In this document: positions 35,230 to 43,878 of the stretch, piece by piece
How positions within the stretch are numbered: the stretch's first letter is position 1
Layout of the letters: every line of letters begins with the position of its first letter
Assembly (NCBI RefSeq): GCF_001657485.1
Contig: NZ_LXFU01000053.1
Location: 103,378-167,377, forward strand
DNA: 64,000 nucleotides
Reading direction: 5' to 3'
Source of the DNA: Rhizobium sp. WYCCWR10014
Lineage (GTDB): Bacteria; Pseudomonadota; Alphaproteobacteria; Rhizobiales; Rhizobiaceae
Position numbers and translations under genes: made by a program
The notes under the pieces: model-generated
Seen by the model: only the letters and a program-made list of their open reading frames with translations
The model's database searches: none
What the model was told of the DNA's origin: nothing

Positions 35230-36276
35230 ATGCGTCTACTCATTCTCGGTACCGGCGGAATGGCCAACCAGCATGCCGCCAACTTCAAGGCGATCGAAGG
35301 CGTCAGCGTCGTGGGCGGCGTCGATGTCGTCCCGGAAAGGCTCGCGGCCTTTTGCACCGAACATGGCATCGCCAATCACTTCACCACCCTTGAGGACGCC
35401 CTCGCCTGGGGCGAGTTCGACGCAGTGGCAAACGTGACGCCGGACCGCATTCACCACCCGACGACGCTTCAGGCGATTGCCGCCGGCAAGCACGTCTTCT
35501 GCGAAAAGCCGCTCGCCACCGATGCCATCAAGGCCATGGAGATGACCGAGGCCATCGAGCGATCGGGCAAGGTCGGCATGGTCAACTTCACCTATCGCAA
35601 CTCGCCGGCTCTCCAGAAAGGCCGGCAGATGGTGCTCGCCGGCGAAATCGGGGAGATCAGGCACGTCGAGGCGTCCCACCTTCAAAGCTGGCTGGTCGGC
35701 CGCCACTGGGGCGACTGGAAAACCGAAAGCAAATGGCTGTGGCGGCTGAGCAAGAAGCACGGATCCAATGGCGCGCTCGGCGATATCGGAATTCATATCG
35801 TCGATTTCGCATCATACGGTTCCGGGCTCGACGTTGCTCACGTCTTCGCGCGGCTGAAGACCTTCGACAAGGCGCCGGGACACAAGATCGGCGAGTATGA
35901 TCTCGATGCGAACGACAGCTTTACGATGAATGTCGATTTCTTCGGCGGGGCGATCGGGACGATCCAGGCGACGCGCACGGCGGCCGGACAGATGGATCAG
36001 CTGCGCCTCAGGGTCTATGGGGAAACCGGCTCGATTGAGATGATCTACGACACCGGAAAGTCGACGCTTCGCGCCTGCCTTGGCGAAGACGTGCACACGG
36101 CAACCTGGCGCGACGTCCCCTTCGATCCGGTCGAGACGAACTACCAGCGTTTCGTGCAGGCCGTGCGGGCGGGCAGGACCCAGGAACCCTCGTTCCGGCG
36201 GGCGGCCAATATCCAGAAAGTCCTGGACAAGGCGCTGGCCTCCGATCTCAGCCATACCGATGAAGCGCTCGCCTGA
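35230..36276 (+). CDS. Gfo/Idh/MocA-family oxidoreductase
   Basis: NAD(P)-dependent sugar dehydrogenase-like protein of 348 aa. The Rossmann motif is ILGTGGMANQHAANF at residues 5-19, and the conserved catalytic-Lys segment is FCEKPLATD. The C-terminal sheet domain has GDIGIHIVDFASYG, with the His expected to act in catalysis. These enzymes oxidise sugar or inositol hydroxyls, sometimes to 3-keto-glycosides. The start at 35230 has GGAGGATAAG directly before it. It is divergent from the ABC operon whose TIM-barrel protein may act on its product. Confidence 0.88.
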   Translation: MRLLILGTGGMANQHAANFKAIEGVSVVGGVDVVPERLAAFCTEHGIANHFTTLEDALAWGEFDAVANVTPDRIHHPTTLQAIAAGKHVFCEKPLATDAIKAMEMTEAIERSGKVGMVNFTYRNSPALQKGRQMVLAGEIGEIRHVEASHLQSWLVGRHWGDWKTESKWLWRLSKKHGSNGALGDIGIHIVDFASYGSGLDVAHVFARLKTFDKAPGHKIGEYDLDANDSFTMNVDFFGGAIGTIQATRTAAGQMDQLRLRVYGETGSIEMIYDTGKSTLRACLGEDVHTATWRDVPFDPVETNYQRFVQAVRAGRTQEPSFRRAANIQKVLDKALASDLSHTDEALA

Positions 36277-36287
36277 GGTAAGATGCA

Positions 36288-37427
36288 TCACGCCGAAGCA
36301 GGCGGCAGAAGCAAAGTGTTGAGGAAGGGCAGGAGGGCTGCACCCAGCGCAACGCCGCCGCCGCTGAAGCTTGCAGGCTTCATCGGCGAAATCCAGGGTG
36401 TCAGCAAGGGCCTCGTCGAGGTATCGCGCCGCTCGATGGAAAGCTGATGGATCAGCGCTTCGATCACGCCCTGCGGCAGATCGCTGCCGATCATGACGAC
36501 GCTCGGGGCGAGAAACCCGGCCATGGCGATGATCGGGTCGAGCAGATGGCCTGCGGCCTCCCGTATCCATTGCGACAGTGATGGCGAGGAGATTTCCTCG
36601 CCCTTCAGCAGGCTAGTGAACGCCTGGTCGCCGATCCGTGATCGCAGGGATTGGAAACCGACGACGGTATTGAGCTGGACATTGTCCGGACCTGTCAGCA
36701 TTTCGCCGATACTGCCCGCCCGCCCATGCACGCCGGAATAGGGAATACCGCGAATGAGAAAGCCGGCCTGAACGTCGTCGTCGATAATGATCATCGCAAG
36801 TCCGCCTTCCCTGCCAGAGCTGCCGATCGTGCGTTCGGCGAGAAGGCTCGCCGTACACTCGTTCTCGACATAGGGACGCGCAATCGTCGACATCGCGGCG
36901 ATCTGATCGCTTTGATCCTGCGTCCAGTCGTTGGCGGCGATGCCGAGGCCGATGATCGGCAGGGCAGCGTGGCGATCGACCATATCCCTGACGGACGCAT
37001 GCACCAGGCCGACTTTGTCTGCGGGGTCCAGCTCGATATAGACCCGGTCATGGACCTGACCACTCAGATCGATGAGCACGGCCTCGCCACGCCTTTGGCG
37101 AAGCTTGACGCCGATCGAGAAAGCGCCTTCCGGGCGCAGGGCAAACTCGGTGGCGGCGGCGCCCCCGCCGAGGCCATTGCGGCGGTTGGAGGTGACAAGC
37201 CTTTCCTCGGCCAATCGACGGAGAATGTTGGTTATGCCCGGACCGGTCAGACCGCAATGCCGGCCAAGCTCCATCCGTGTCAGCGGACCGTGGCGGCGGA
37301 TGGCCTCCAGGATGACGCGAATGTTGCGATCGGCAATTTCGCCGGACCGCAGACCGATTGTTTTGGCGCGCGGGGCGCCCATGTCCTGGGTTTGAAGCCG
37401 ACGCGGCCCTGATCGAAGATACCGCAT
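36288..37427 (-). CDS. ROK-family transcriptional regulator, second
   Basis: ROK protein of 379 aa. The winged helix-turn-helix is LTRMELGRHCGLTGPGITNILRRLAEERL (about residues 46-74). The ROK domain is recognisable (FSIGVKLRQRRGEAVLIDL; VHGRAGSIGEM), but the zinc-binding Cys motif is missing, as in the first ROK. AGGAAGA lies 5 bases before the ATG at 37427. It converges on the oxidoreductase gene, which it may regulate, and is divergent from a small membrane protein gene. Its ligand is unknown; a second candidate regulator for the mannosidase locus. Confidence 0.85.
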   Translation of the reverse strand: MRYLRSGPRRLQTQDMGAPRAKTIGLRSGEIADRNIRVILEAIRRHGPLTRMELGRHCGLTGPGITNILRRLAEERLVTSNRRNGLGGGAAATEFALRPEGAFSIGVKLRQRRGEAVLIDLSGQVHDRVYIELDPADKVGLVHASVRDMVDRHAALPIIGLGIAANDWTQDQSDQIAAMSTIARPYVENECTASLLAERTIGSSGREGGLAMIIIDDDVQAGFLIRGIPYSGVHGRAGSIGEMLTGPDNVQLNTVVGFQSLRSRIGDQAFTSLLKGEEISSPSLSQWIREAAGHLLDPIIAMAGFLAPSVVMIGSDLPQGVIEALIHQLSIERRDTSTRPLLTPWISPMKPASFSGGGVALGAALLPFLNTLLLPPASA

Positions 37428-37475
37428 GACTGTCTTCCTAGAGCACCATCTCGATTGTGTATCACGCTTGCAGGT

Positions 37476-37510
37476 GTTCGTAACGATTTTCCAGTAGATG
37501 CTTGTAACGA
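37476..37510. promoter_or_regulatory. Tandem GTAACGA motifs upstream of the second ROK gene
   Basis: GTTCGTAACGA (37476-37486) and GCTTGTAACGA (37500-37510) agree at 9 of 11 positions and are 24 bp apart, about two helical turns. Located 50-83 bp before the ROK start, they could be its own binding sites. Confidence 0.3.
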
Positions 37511-37576
37511 AGGGCCGCGGCTCCACACAGTTAAGATGTGCTCGGAATTACTTGCATGGAGAGTTGAATTCAACCG

Positions 37577-38119
37577 ATGACTGATGAATATTCTCCCGCC
37601 GCCGACCGCGACCCAAACGCCACCCAGCCAATTCTCGTATTGCGGGGGAGCGTTAGATACCTCTTCATGTTCCTTGGCGTCATGGCGCTCCTTTTCGTCT
37701 ACCTCTCACTTATCGCCCTTGGGCAGATCAAAATGAGCAGACCTACGAGCGGTGTCGGAGAGGGCCTGTTCGCGATCCTGTTCCTGGTCGTCATCGTTTA
37801 TGTTGCGGTAAAGGCTCGGCAGGTGGACTTCCGGAAGCCCACAATGGTGATCGGGCCCGACGGTATCGCTGGTCAAAAGCTGCCGAAGCTCATCCCTTGG
37901 TCAATGATCGAAAGCGTTGATATCCCTCAGGCCGGGCAGGCGGGATTTATCTACCTGACTGTGCGGAAAGATGCTGATCCGGAGATACTTGAACAGTTGC
38001 GCAAGCGGCAGCCTCTTGAAAGGACCGTCGCGATACCGCACAGATGGGTTCCGGAGTTCAGTTCAAGCGAAGTCAAGGACATCGTGAATCGCTACTTTGA
38101 ACGCTCACGACAAAGCTGA
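37577..38119 (+). CDS. Small membrane protein, STM3941-like/PH-like
   Basis: Protein of 180 aa, not firmly recognised. Two transmembrane helices lie at about 29-50 (YLFMFLGVMALLFVYLSLIAL) taken in part, and 65-80 (AILFLVVIVYVAV). A cytoplasmic domain follows with MVIGPDGIAGQKLPKLIPWSMIESVDI, a pattern common to bacterial PH-like/STM3941 proteins, where a short 'G-I' strand is followed by a W-x-x-I helix. Base and codon use look like neighbouring genes, though slightly lower in GC. Function unknown. GGAGAG lies about 14 bases before the ATG. Confidence 0.7.
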   Translation: MTDEYSPAADRDPNATQPILVLRGSVRYLFMFLGVMALLFVYLSLIALGQIKMSRPTSGVGEGLFAILFLVVIVYVAVKARQVDFRKPTMVIGPDGIAGQKLPKLIPWSMIESVDIPQAGQAGFIYLTVRKDADPEILEQLRKRQPLERTVAIPHRWVPEFSSSEVKDIVNRYFERSRQS

Positions 38120-38184
38120 AGCGGAATGAATATTTGCTTCCGACGGCTCATCCGCTGCTGTCGCGCGTCGAGCAGCCATTGCCT

Positions 38185-38373
38185 CTAATAACTGCAAGGA
38201 TGATCGTTGCCAAAGCCGTCGCGGCAGGCAGGTCTAAGCGAATAGTCGGTGCCGGTATATCCAACCGAGCCGGTTTGCATCGAGTCATTCGAGCTCGTCG
38301 TGCAGGATGACGACGATAAGGCAACCACGATGACGGCTGTCGCGGCTGTCAACAATTTAGGGACTTGAAGCAT
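38185..38373 (-). CDS. Small putative lipoprotein
   Basis: 62-aa protein with a basic start, a hydrophobic stretch LLTAATAVIVVALS and a Cys at 24 (SSSSCTTSS) that could be lipidated, though the -3 position is Ser rather than Leu. The mature part is short and ends with a possible Cys pair (PACRDGFGNDHPCSY). GGGGAGGG lies 7 bases before the ATG. Such small envelope proteins are common in rhizobia. No partner gene. Confidence 0.55.
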   Translation of the reverse strand: MLQVPKLLTAATAVIVVALSSSSCTTSSNDSMQTGSVGYTGTDYSLRPACRDGFGNDHPCSY

Positions 38374-38863
38374 CCCACCCTCCCCAGCTGCCTGAAATCT
38401 GCCATATCAGTGCAATTCTCGGTCAAATAGGGCGGCCAGGGGTTTCGATAACTGTTGTCGCCGATCAAGATCTCGTTATTCCGTGAAGGCCCAAGCGTTT
38501 CATTCAATATCTCATCTCACGGCAGCACAGCACCGTTTCGACCTTTCCAGCACCCGCGTTGAAGCGGACGATGAGATTTCCAGGTAATCGGCGTTGATAT
38601 TCGCGTAGCCGCGACGGGTTCCACAAACAGTTCCGCCATCGGCGAAAATCTCGATGATTCCGCAAGCCGGAGCGGGTTCGCTTCTTCCGGGCTTGACGCC
38701 AAATCAAAGTTACTTAATCTAAGACTCTGCAAGCCCGCTTGGAGGAGGGGTCGGGCAATCGCGATGTCGGTCGCGCCATCTTCATCTCCCCCAAAACCAT
38801 GACCACGACCCCAAAAAGCATGACGACAAGATTGTCAGCCGTCGATTTTCAATAGGATAAGCC
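38374..38863. other. Intergenic, 490 bp, with the alpha-mannosidase promoter
   Basis: Only short overlapping frames without ribosome sites are present. The one strong signal is the promoter/operator at 38692-38722. This implies a 5' leader of about 137 nt for the mannosidase mRNA, with no obvious hairpin terminator in it. Confidence 0.6.
38692..38722 (+). promoter_or_regulatory. Alpha-mannosidase promoter with putative ROK operator
   Basis: A -35 CTTGAC (38692-38697), 17-bp spacer and -10 TAATCT (38715-38720). It matches the promoter at 34936-34966 at 28 of 31 positions, including the whole AATCAAAGTNACTTAATC segment; one of the three changes is the central base of the inner dyad. It lies in the same orientation relative to its gene. 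Confidence 0.75.
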
Positions 38864-41800
38864 ATGCCTCTGACCATTGCCCAGCGCCTCGATCGTCTCA
38901 AAGTTCGCATTGCCGAGTTGGCCCATTGGCGCGATCGACAAAGTGCTGCGATCGACGGCTGGACGTTCGAGGGCGAGCCGATCGGCCATCACCAGGATTG
39001 GCCCCACCGCCAGGGGGTGGTGCATTTTGCCGTGAGCGCTGAAGCGCCGGAGGCGTGGCCTCTGGCAGATATTCGCCTGCAACTCGATCTTGGCGGCGAG
39101 AGCCTGATTACGCTGAGCTATCCCGATGGAGAAACGGAAACATTCGGTCTCGATCCTTATCATCAGGAATTCCCGGTGAAGGGCCGCCGCTTTTCGATCG
39201 CAACGGAAACCGTCGCCCGCTTTCCGTTCGGCGAGCCCAATCGAGCGCCCAAGCTCAACAAGGCCCGGTTGATCTGGCTCGATGGTCCCGCTCACCGCCT
39301 GCATCTTCTGTTGAAGCAGGTGGCCGAGGCAATCGATGCGCTGGGTGAACATGAAGTCGTGCCACATTTGATGGATGCCGCCGAGCATGCATTGCGCAGT
39401 CTCGATTGGCCGTCGGATACGGCGGCTTATATCTCCCGCACATCTGGCGCGGTCATGCAGCAGAAGATCTGGGAACTGCCGGAGCTCCAGGAAAATCCGG
39501 CGGGTCTCACGGACGAGGAAAGCGCTTCGGCAGCCGCAGCCTTCGATGCCCTGATGGCAAAGCTGAAGAAACTGCAGAAGCGCTTTCCCCCGAATGGAGA
39601 ACTGCTGCTGACGGGCCATGCGCATATCGATCTTGCCTGGCTTTGGCCTTATCGCGAGACACGGCGGAAAATGCGGCGCACCTTCAATACGGCGCTGTCG
39701 CTGATGGAGCGCTCCGAGGATTTCCGCTTCAATCAATCGACCGCCCATTATTACGCGCAGATGGAAGAAGAAGACCCGGAGCTTCTCGAGCGCATCAAGC
39801 AGAAGGTCGCGGACGGAAAGTGGGAAACCGTCGGCGGCATGTGGGTGGAGCCCGACACGAACATGCCGACCGGCGAAAGCCTCGCCCGCCAGGTTCTCTA
39901 TGGCCAGCGTTATTTCGAAAAGACCTTCGGCACGCGCCATACGGTCTGCTGGCTGCCCGATTGCTTCGGCTTTTCAGGCGCGCTGCCGCAAATCCTGAGA
40001 CAGGGCGGCATCGACAGCTTCTTCACGATCAAGGTCAATTGGAGCGAGACCAACCATATTCCCTCCGATCTCTTCTGGTGGAAGGGTCTCGACGGCAGCC
40101 GGGTGCTGACCCATACGTTCGACAATCCGATGCAGGGTTATAACGGCTTCGTGCAACCCGATTGCTACGTGCCTACGTGGAAGAATTTCCGCGGCAAGAC
40201 GCAGCACGATACCTCGCTGCTGGCCGTCGGTTATGGCGACGGCGGCGGCGGCGTCACGCCCGAGATGGTCGAGCGCGAAGTGCAACTGCGCGATTTCCCG
40301 GCTATCCCGCAGGCACGCTGGGGCACCGTCAAAAGCTATTACGAACAGGCGCACCGCACCGCAGGCGAAAAGAACCTTCCCGTGTGGGACGGTGAAATCT
40401 ATCTCGAACTGCACCGCGCCACGCTGACGTCGCAAAGCGGCGTCAAGCGCAAGCATCGTCAGGCCGAACGTGCGCTGATCACCGCCGAAACCATCGCTTC
40501 GCTGGCGCATATGCTCGGAGCAGACAGGCCGAAAAGCCTCGAAGCGAACTGGCGCGTTGTTCTGAAGAATGAGTTTCACGACATTCTGCCGGGCTCGAGC
40601 ATCCGCGAAGTCTATCAGGATGCAGAGCAGGAACTGGACGGCGTCATCGAATATGCCAAGGCCGAGCAGGCAAAGTCATTTCAGGCGCTGTCGGTCAATC
40701 TGCCGAAGGGCGGGGTTGGCGATGCCCTCGTCGTCGTCAATCCGTCTCTTGCGGCCAGACCGCTCAGCGCAACGCTTTCCGACGGTACGATCGTCTCGGC
40801 CGCCGATCTCGTCGCACCCTTATCCGTCGCGGTCTTCGACAAGGGCTCGCTCAGGCCGGCAAGCGGGCTGAAGGCAGGCCCCGAGCGTCTCGAAAACGAC
40901 CACCTCTCGGTCGCTATCGGCAAGGACGGAGCGGTTGCAAGCCTCCTTCACAAGGCAACGGGCCGGGAAGCGGTCGACGGCTCGGCAAATCAGCTCTGGG
41001 TCTATCCGGCCGACAAGCCGCGCAACTGGGACGCCTGGGACATCGATGCGGATTATGCCGAAAAGGCCGTCCGCCTCGATGCGCCTGACAGCATCACTCT
41101 CGTTGAAGACGGCCCGCACCGCGCGGCGATCCGTGTCGTTTACCGCTACCGGAATTCGAGCGTGACGCAGACCTATGTGCTGACGGCCAACGCCAGGCGG
41201 CTCGATATCGAAACGACGATCGACTGGCATGACCGCCGCACCCTGCTGCGAACATTGAACCCGATTGCCGCGCAGGCCCGAAAGGCGACGTTCGAATGCG
41301 CCTTCGGCATCGTCGAGCGGGCAACGCACACGAATACGTCCTGGGAGCAGGCGATGTTCGAGGCCGTCGCGCACCGCTTCGTCGATATCAGCGAGCCGGA
41401 CTTCGGGGTCGCACTGCTCAACAATGCCAAATACGGTCATAGCGCGCGCGGCAATGTGATCGGCATGAGCCTCGTGCGCGGGCCGATCTATCCGGATCCG
41501 CTGGCCGATGAAGGCAAACAGAACTTCACCTATGCGCTCATGCCGCATGAAGGCACCTGGCATGAAGGCGGCGTCCTCGGCGAGGCGATCGATCTCAATC
41601 AACCGCTCGTCGCGGCTGAGGCCAGCGGCCTCTCCGCCGGCACTTTCGCGCCGCTTGCGGTCACCGGCATCCCTGTCGCGTTCTCAGGCCTGAAGCCGGC
41701 GGAAGAGGGCGACGGCCTCATCCTGCGCCTTTACGAACCGGCCGGCCGGCGCGGCAGGCTCGCCCTCAACTTGCCTTCCGGATGGGCAGCATCGCAGCCG

Positions 41801-41890
41801 CTGAACATTCTCGAGGAGCCGATGGAGCGAAAGGGACCTGCCGACATCATGCCGTTCGAAATCCGGACCTGGAAGCTGGAAACTGCCTGA
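38864..41890 (+). CDS. Alpha-mannosidase, GH38
   Basis: Glycoside hydrolase family 38 enzyme of 1008 aa. Zinc ligands begin with H252/H254/D256 in TGHAHIDLAWLW; the catalytic nucleophile is D366 in CWLPDCFGFSGALPQ. The GHAHID and WLPDxFG motifs are diagnostic. The central helical domain and C-terminal beta-sandwich domains fill the rest. There is no signal peptide, so it acts in the cytosol on imported mannosides, hydrolysing alpha-mannosyl bonds. The start at 38864 follows GGATAAGCC. Transcribed alone, apparently from the promoter at 38692 that it shares with the ABC operon. Confidence 0.94.
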   Translation: MPLTIAQRLDRLKVRIAELAHWRDRQSAAIDGWTFEGEPIGHHQDWPHRQGVVHFAVSAEAPEAWPLADIRLQLDLGGESLITLSYPDGETETFGLDPYHQEFPVKGRRFSIATETVARFPFGEPNRAPKLNKARLIWLDGPAHRLHLLLKQVAEAIDALGEHEVVPHLMDAAEHALRSLDWPSDTAAYISRTSGAVMQQKIWELPELQENPAGLTDEESASAAAAFDALMAKLKKLQKRFPPNGELLLTGHAHIDLAWLWPYRETRRKMRRTFNTALSLMERSEDFRFNQSTAHYYAQMEEEDPELLERIKQKVADGKWETVGGMWVEPDTNMPTGESLARQVLYGQRYFEKTFGTRHTVCWLPDCFGFSGALPQILRQGGIDSFFTIKVNWSETNHIPSDLFWWKGLDGSRVLTHTFDNPMQGYNGFVQPDCYVPTWKNFRGKTQHDTSLLAVGYGDGGGGVTPEMVEREVQLRDFPAIPQARWGTVKSYYEQAHRTAGEKNLPVWDGEIYLELHRATLTSQSGVKRKHRQAERALITAETIASLAHMLGADRPKSLEANWRVVLKNEFHDILPGSSIREVYQDAEQELDGVIEYAKAEQAKSFQALSVNLPKGGVGDALVVVNPSLAARPLSATLSDGTIVSAADLVAPLSVAVFDKGSLRPASGLKAGPERLENDHLSVAIGKDGAVASLLHKATGREAVDGSANQLWVYPADKPRNWDAWDIDADYAEKAVRLDAPDSITLVEDGPHRAAIRVVYRYRNSSVTQTYVLTANARRLDIETTIDWHDRRTLLRTLNPIAAQARKATFECAFGIVERATHTNTSWEQAMFEAVAHRFVDISEPDFGVALLNNAKYGHSARGNVIGMSLVRGPIYPDPLADEGKQNFTYALMPHEGTWHEGGVLGEAIDLNQPLVAAEASGLSAGTFAPLAVTGIPVAFSGLKPAEEGDGLILRLYEPAGRRGRLALNLPSGWAASQPLNILEEPMERKGPADIMPFEIRTWKLETA

Positions 41891-41921
41891 CGCTGTGTCA
41901 CGCAGACCAAATCCTTTTTGA

Positions 41922-41957
41922 CTTTGAATGCCGCGGAATGATCGGCGGCATTCAAAG
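41922..41957. terminator. 13-bp inverted repeat after the mannosidase gene
   Basis: CTTTGAATGCCGC (41922-41934) and its exact complement (41945-41957) flank a 10-nt loop. It lies between the mannosidase stop and the converging TetR gene and is a probable bidirectional terminator, although no long T-run follows. Confidence 0.6.
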
Positions 41958-42044
41958 AATGAAACCAGGGTGCAATCACAACGCACTCCAAGGCTAGCGT
42001 TGCGACCTTCCAGAGCATCGCCCAGGCAGGTTTGCCGCGGGACA

Positions 42045-42713
42045 TTATTTCGGGATGCCTAGCGGCTTGAGAAAGGCTTTGACCATTTCGATGGTGAAGG
42101 CGAGATGCGCCTTGCGCCAGTCTTTTTTTGTCAGATCCTGATCGAAAATGAACGACAGCGTGTGTGCATTCGACAAGTGAAACTGACTTAAAGCCACCAT
42201 TGTCACGTAATAATGAAGCGGATCGACGCCGGTGCGAACCGATCCGTCCTGCGCGCCGCGCGCTAGAAAGTCCGCGATTAATTTGAGCACCGGCGACGAC
42301 ATTTCCCGAACGCGCTGCGATGTCTTCAGGTGCTTGGCTTTTTCGACGTTTTCATTCCTCAGAAGCTGCACTAAACGCAGATCCGAATCGAAATGCTGGT
42401 GGATATGCTCAAAGAGCGCGATCAAGCCCTCCAACGGGTTGAGATGATCCACATCGATTTTCAGTTCCTGCTGGCGCAGGTTGAAGAGCGCCTCTTCCAG
42501 GACCACCACATAGAGACCAGATTTGCCGCCAAAATGATGATAGAGCATGCGGGGGTTTGCGCCGGACGTCGAAAGTATGCGCTCGGTGCGCGCGCCGGCG
42601 AAGCCATGTTGCGAGAACTCCTCGCGTGCGGCTTTCAGGATTTTCGCACGCGTATCGGGCGCGGCGCGCATCTTCCCGGCCGGTGCTGTCACCGCTTTGA
42701 CGTCAGCGCCCAT
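42045..42713 (-). CDS. TetR-family regulator, in-operon
   Basis: TetR/AcrR repressor of 222 aa. The helix-turn-helix spans about 19-66 (RAKILKAAREEFSQHGFAGARTERI and MLYHHFGGKSGLYVVVL). The C-terminal ligand domain resembles those of the RutR-like group in layout. It is the third gene after isochorismatase and amidase genes and its ATG overlaps the amidase stop by 11 bases. A role sensing the degraded nitrogen compound is likely. Candidate binding sites are two small dyads in the divergent control region (44833-44843 and 44856-44875). Confidence 0.85.
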   Translation of the reverse strand: MGADVKAVTAPAGKMRAAPDTRAKILKAAREEFSQHGFAGARTERILSTSGANPRMLYHHFGGKSGLYVVVLEEALFNLRQQELKIDVDHLNPLEGLIALFEHIHQHFDSDLRLVQLLRNENVEKAKHLKTSQRVREMSSPVLKLIADFLARGAQDGSVRTGVDPLHYYVTMVALSQFHLSNAHTLSFIFDQDLTKKDWRKAHLAFTIEMVKAFLKPLGIPK

Positions 42714-43878
42714 CGTTGCTTTTCTCCAGACCGCTTTCTAGCGCAAAATCGAGGAGGGCACGATCCGAACCGCATCCACCCATCAATGATAAAGGACTGC
42801 TTCCGCATTGGAGTTGTGGTGTCCCCGCATGGCCCGCAAGCGCGGTGAGTGCAAGTGTCGAAGCGTAAAAACGGCCGATTTCTTCGCTAGGTGCGTCGAT
42901 CCGCAGGTGCGGCACGGATGTCACCGGCAGTAGGGCCACAGTACCGGGCGGCAGCCGGTCTTGCAGCCAACCCGCAAAGTTTTGGCGGACCGCCGCCGCA
43001 GTCTCATAATCGGCATAGCTGACGGCCGATGCCCTGGCAAAGCGCTCGCCAATATCCATCGCGAAACGAGGCTTCAGCGCGTTCAGCCGGGATCCAACGC
43101 CGCAGGCAATTTCATAACCCTGGATGGTCGAATAGGCCCACTGCAATTGCGCACACGGCCAATGCTCGAACACCCGCATCGGCGCCGCATTTGCAAGCCG
43201 TCGTGCGGCGTCCCGGAAGGCATGCGCATCCGCCGGATCCAGCATGTCCAACGTATCTTCAACAATCGAAATCGTTAGGCAATCCACATGCTGCGCCGGC
43301 GGCAAGAGCACGTCACCGACGCGAGCGAGGGTCTGTGCGTCGCGGGAGAACCAACCAATAGTGTCATAAGTCGGTGCGAAAGGAAGAACACCATCAAGCG
43401 GTACTGCATCGTGGCTCGGTCGCATGCCCCAAATACCACTGAAGGCAGCCGGAACGCGAACCGATCCGCCGGTATCGGTACCGAGTGCAAAATCCACCAG
43501 TCGCGCTCCGACCGCAGCGGCTGATCCGCTGGATGATCCTCCCGGCAGCCAATCCGGATTTTGAGGATTGCGCGGCGTGCCATAGTGAACGTTGCGTCCT
43601 TCCAGGCTGAAGGCCAATTCGTCAGTCACGGTTTTGCCCAGAAACGTGGCTCCGTTGGCTAGCAATCTGGTTACCACGGGCGCATGTGCCGGGGCAGGGG
43701 TCGCGGCCGCGCGCCAGTCGGGATTGCCGCCGCCAGTGCGCCGACCGGCTATGTCGATCAGGTCCTTGACCGCGAAAGTAAGACCCGCAACCGGGCCTTG
43801 CGCCGTTGCATCCAGACGAAAAATTTCTCCGGGCACAAAGGCTCCGGCAGTATCGACAATATCCTGGTTGTCCATCAT
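42703..43878 (-). CDS. Amidase-signature family hydrolase
   Basis: Amidase of 391 aa using the Ser-cisSer-Lys triad: K38 in FAVKDLIDIAGRR, the GGSSSGSA segment (about S116) and the nucleophile S139 in TDTGGSVRVPAA. It is shorter than allophanate hydrolase or AtzE (450-600 aa), so an exact role is not assigned. The ATG overlaps the isochorismatase stop (TGATG). Together these two hydrolases could release ammonia stepwise from a ureide- or biuret-like compound. It is preceded by the sigma-54 promoter at 44709-44724. Confidence 0.88.
   Translation of the reverse strand: MMDNQDIVDTAGAFVPGEIFRLDATAQGPVAGLTFAVKDLIDIAGRRTGGGNPDWRAAATPAPAHAPVVTRLLANGATFLGKTVTDELAFSLEGRNVHYGTPRNPQNPDWLPGGSSSGSAAAVGARLVDFALGTDTGGSVRVPAAFSGIWGMRPSHDAVPLDGVLPFAPTYDTIGWFSRDAQTLARVGDVLLPPAQHVDCLTISIVEDTLDMLDPADAHAFRDAARRLANAAPMRVFEHWPCAQLQWAYSTIQGYEIACGVGSRLNALKPRFAMDIGERFARASAVSYADYETAAAVRQNFAGWLQDRLPPGTVALLPVTSVPHLRIDAPSEEIGRFYASTLALTALAGHAGTPQLQCGSSPLSLMGGCGSDRALLDFALESGLEKSNDGR

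Noticed and set aside
38504..38732. Two short minus-strand frames before the mannosidase gene
   Set aside because: They overlap the promoter/operator and each other; no ribosome site.
42703..43878. Allophanate hydrolase (AtzF) or AtzE identity for the amidase
   Set aside because: It is too short (391 aa) and lacks the extra C-terminal domain; named only as amidase-signature family.
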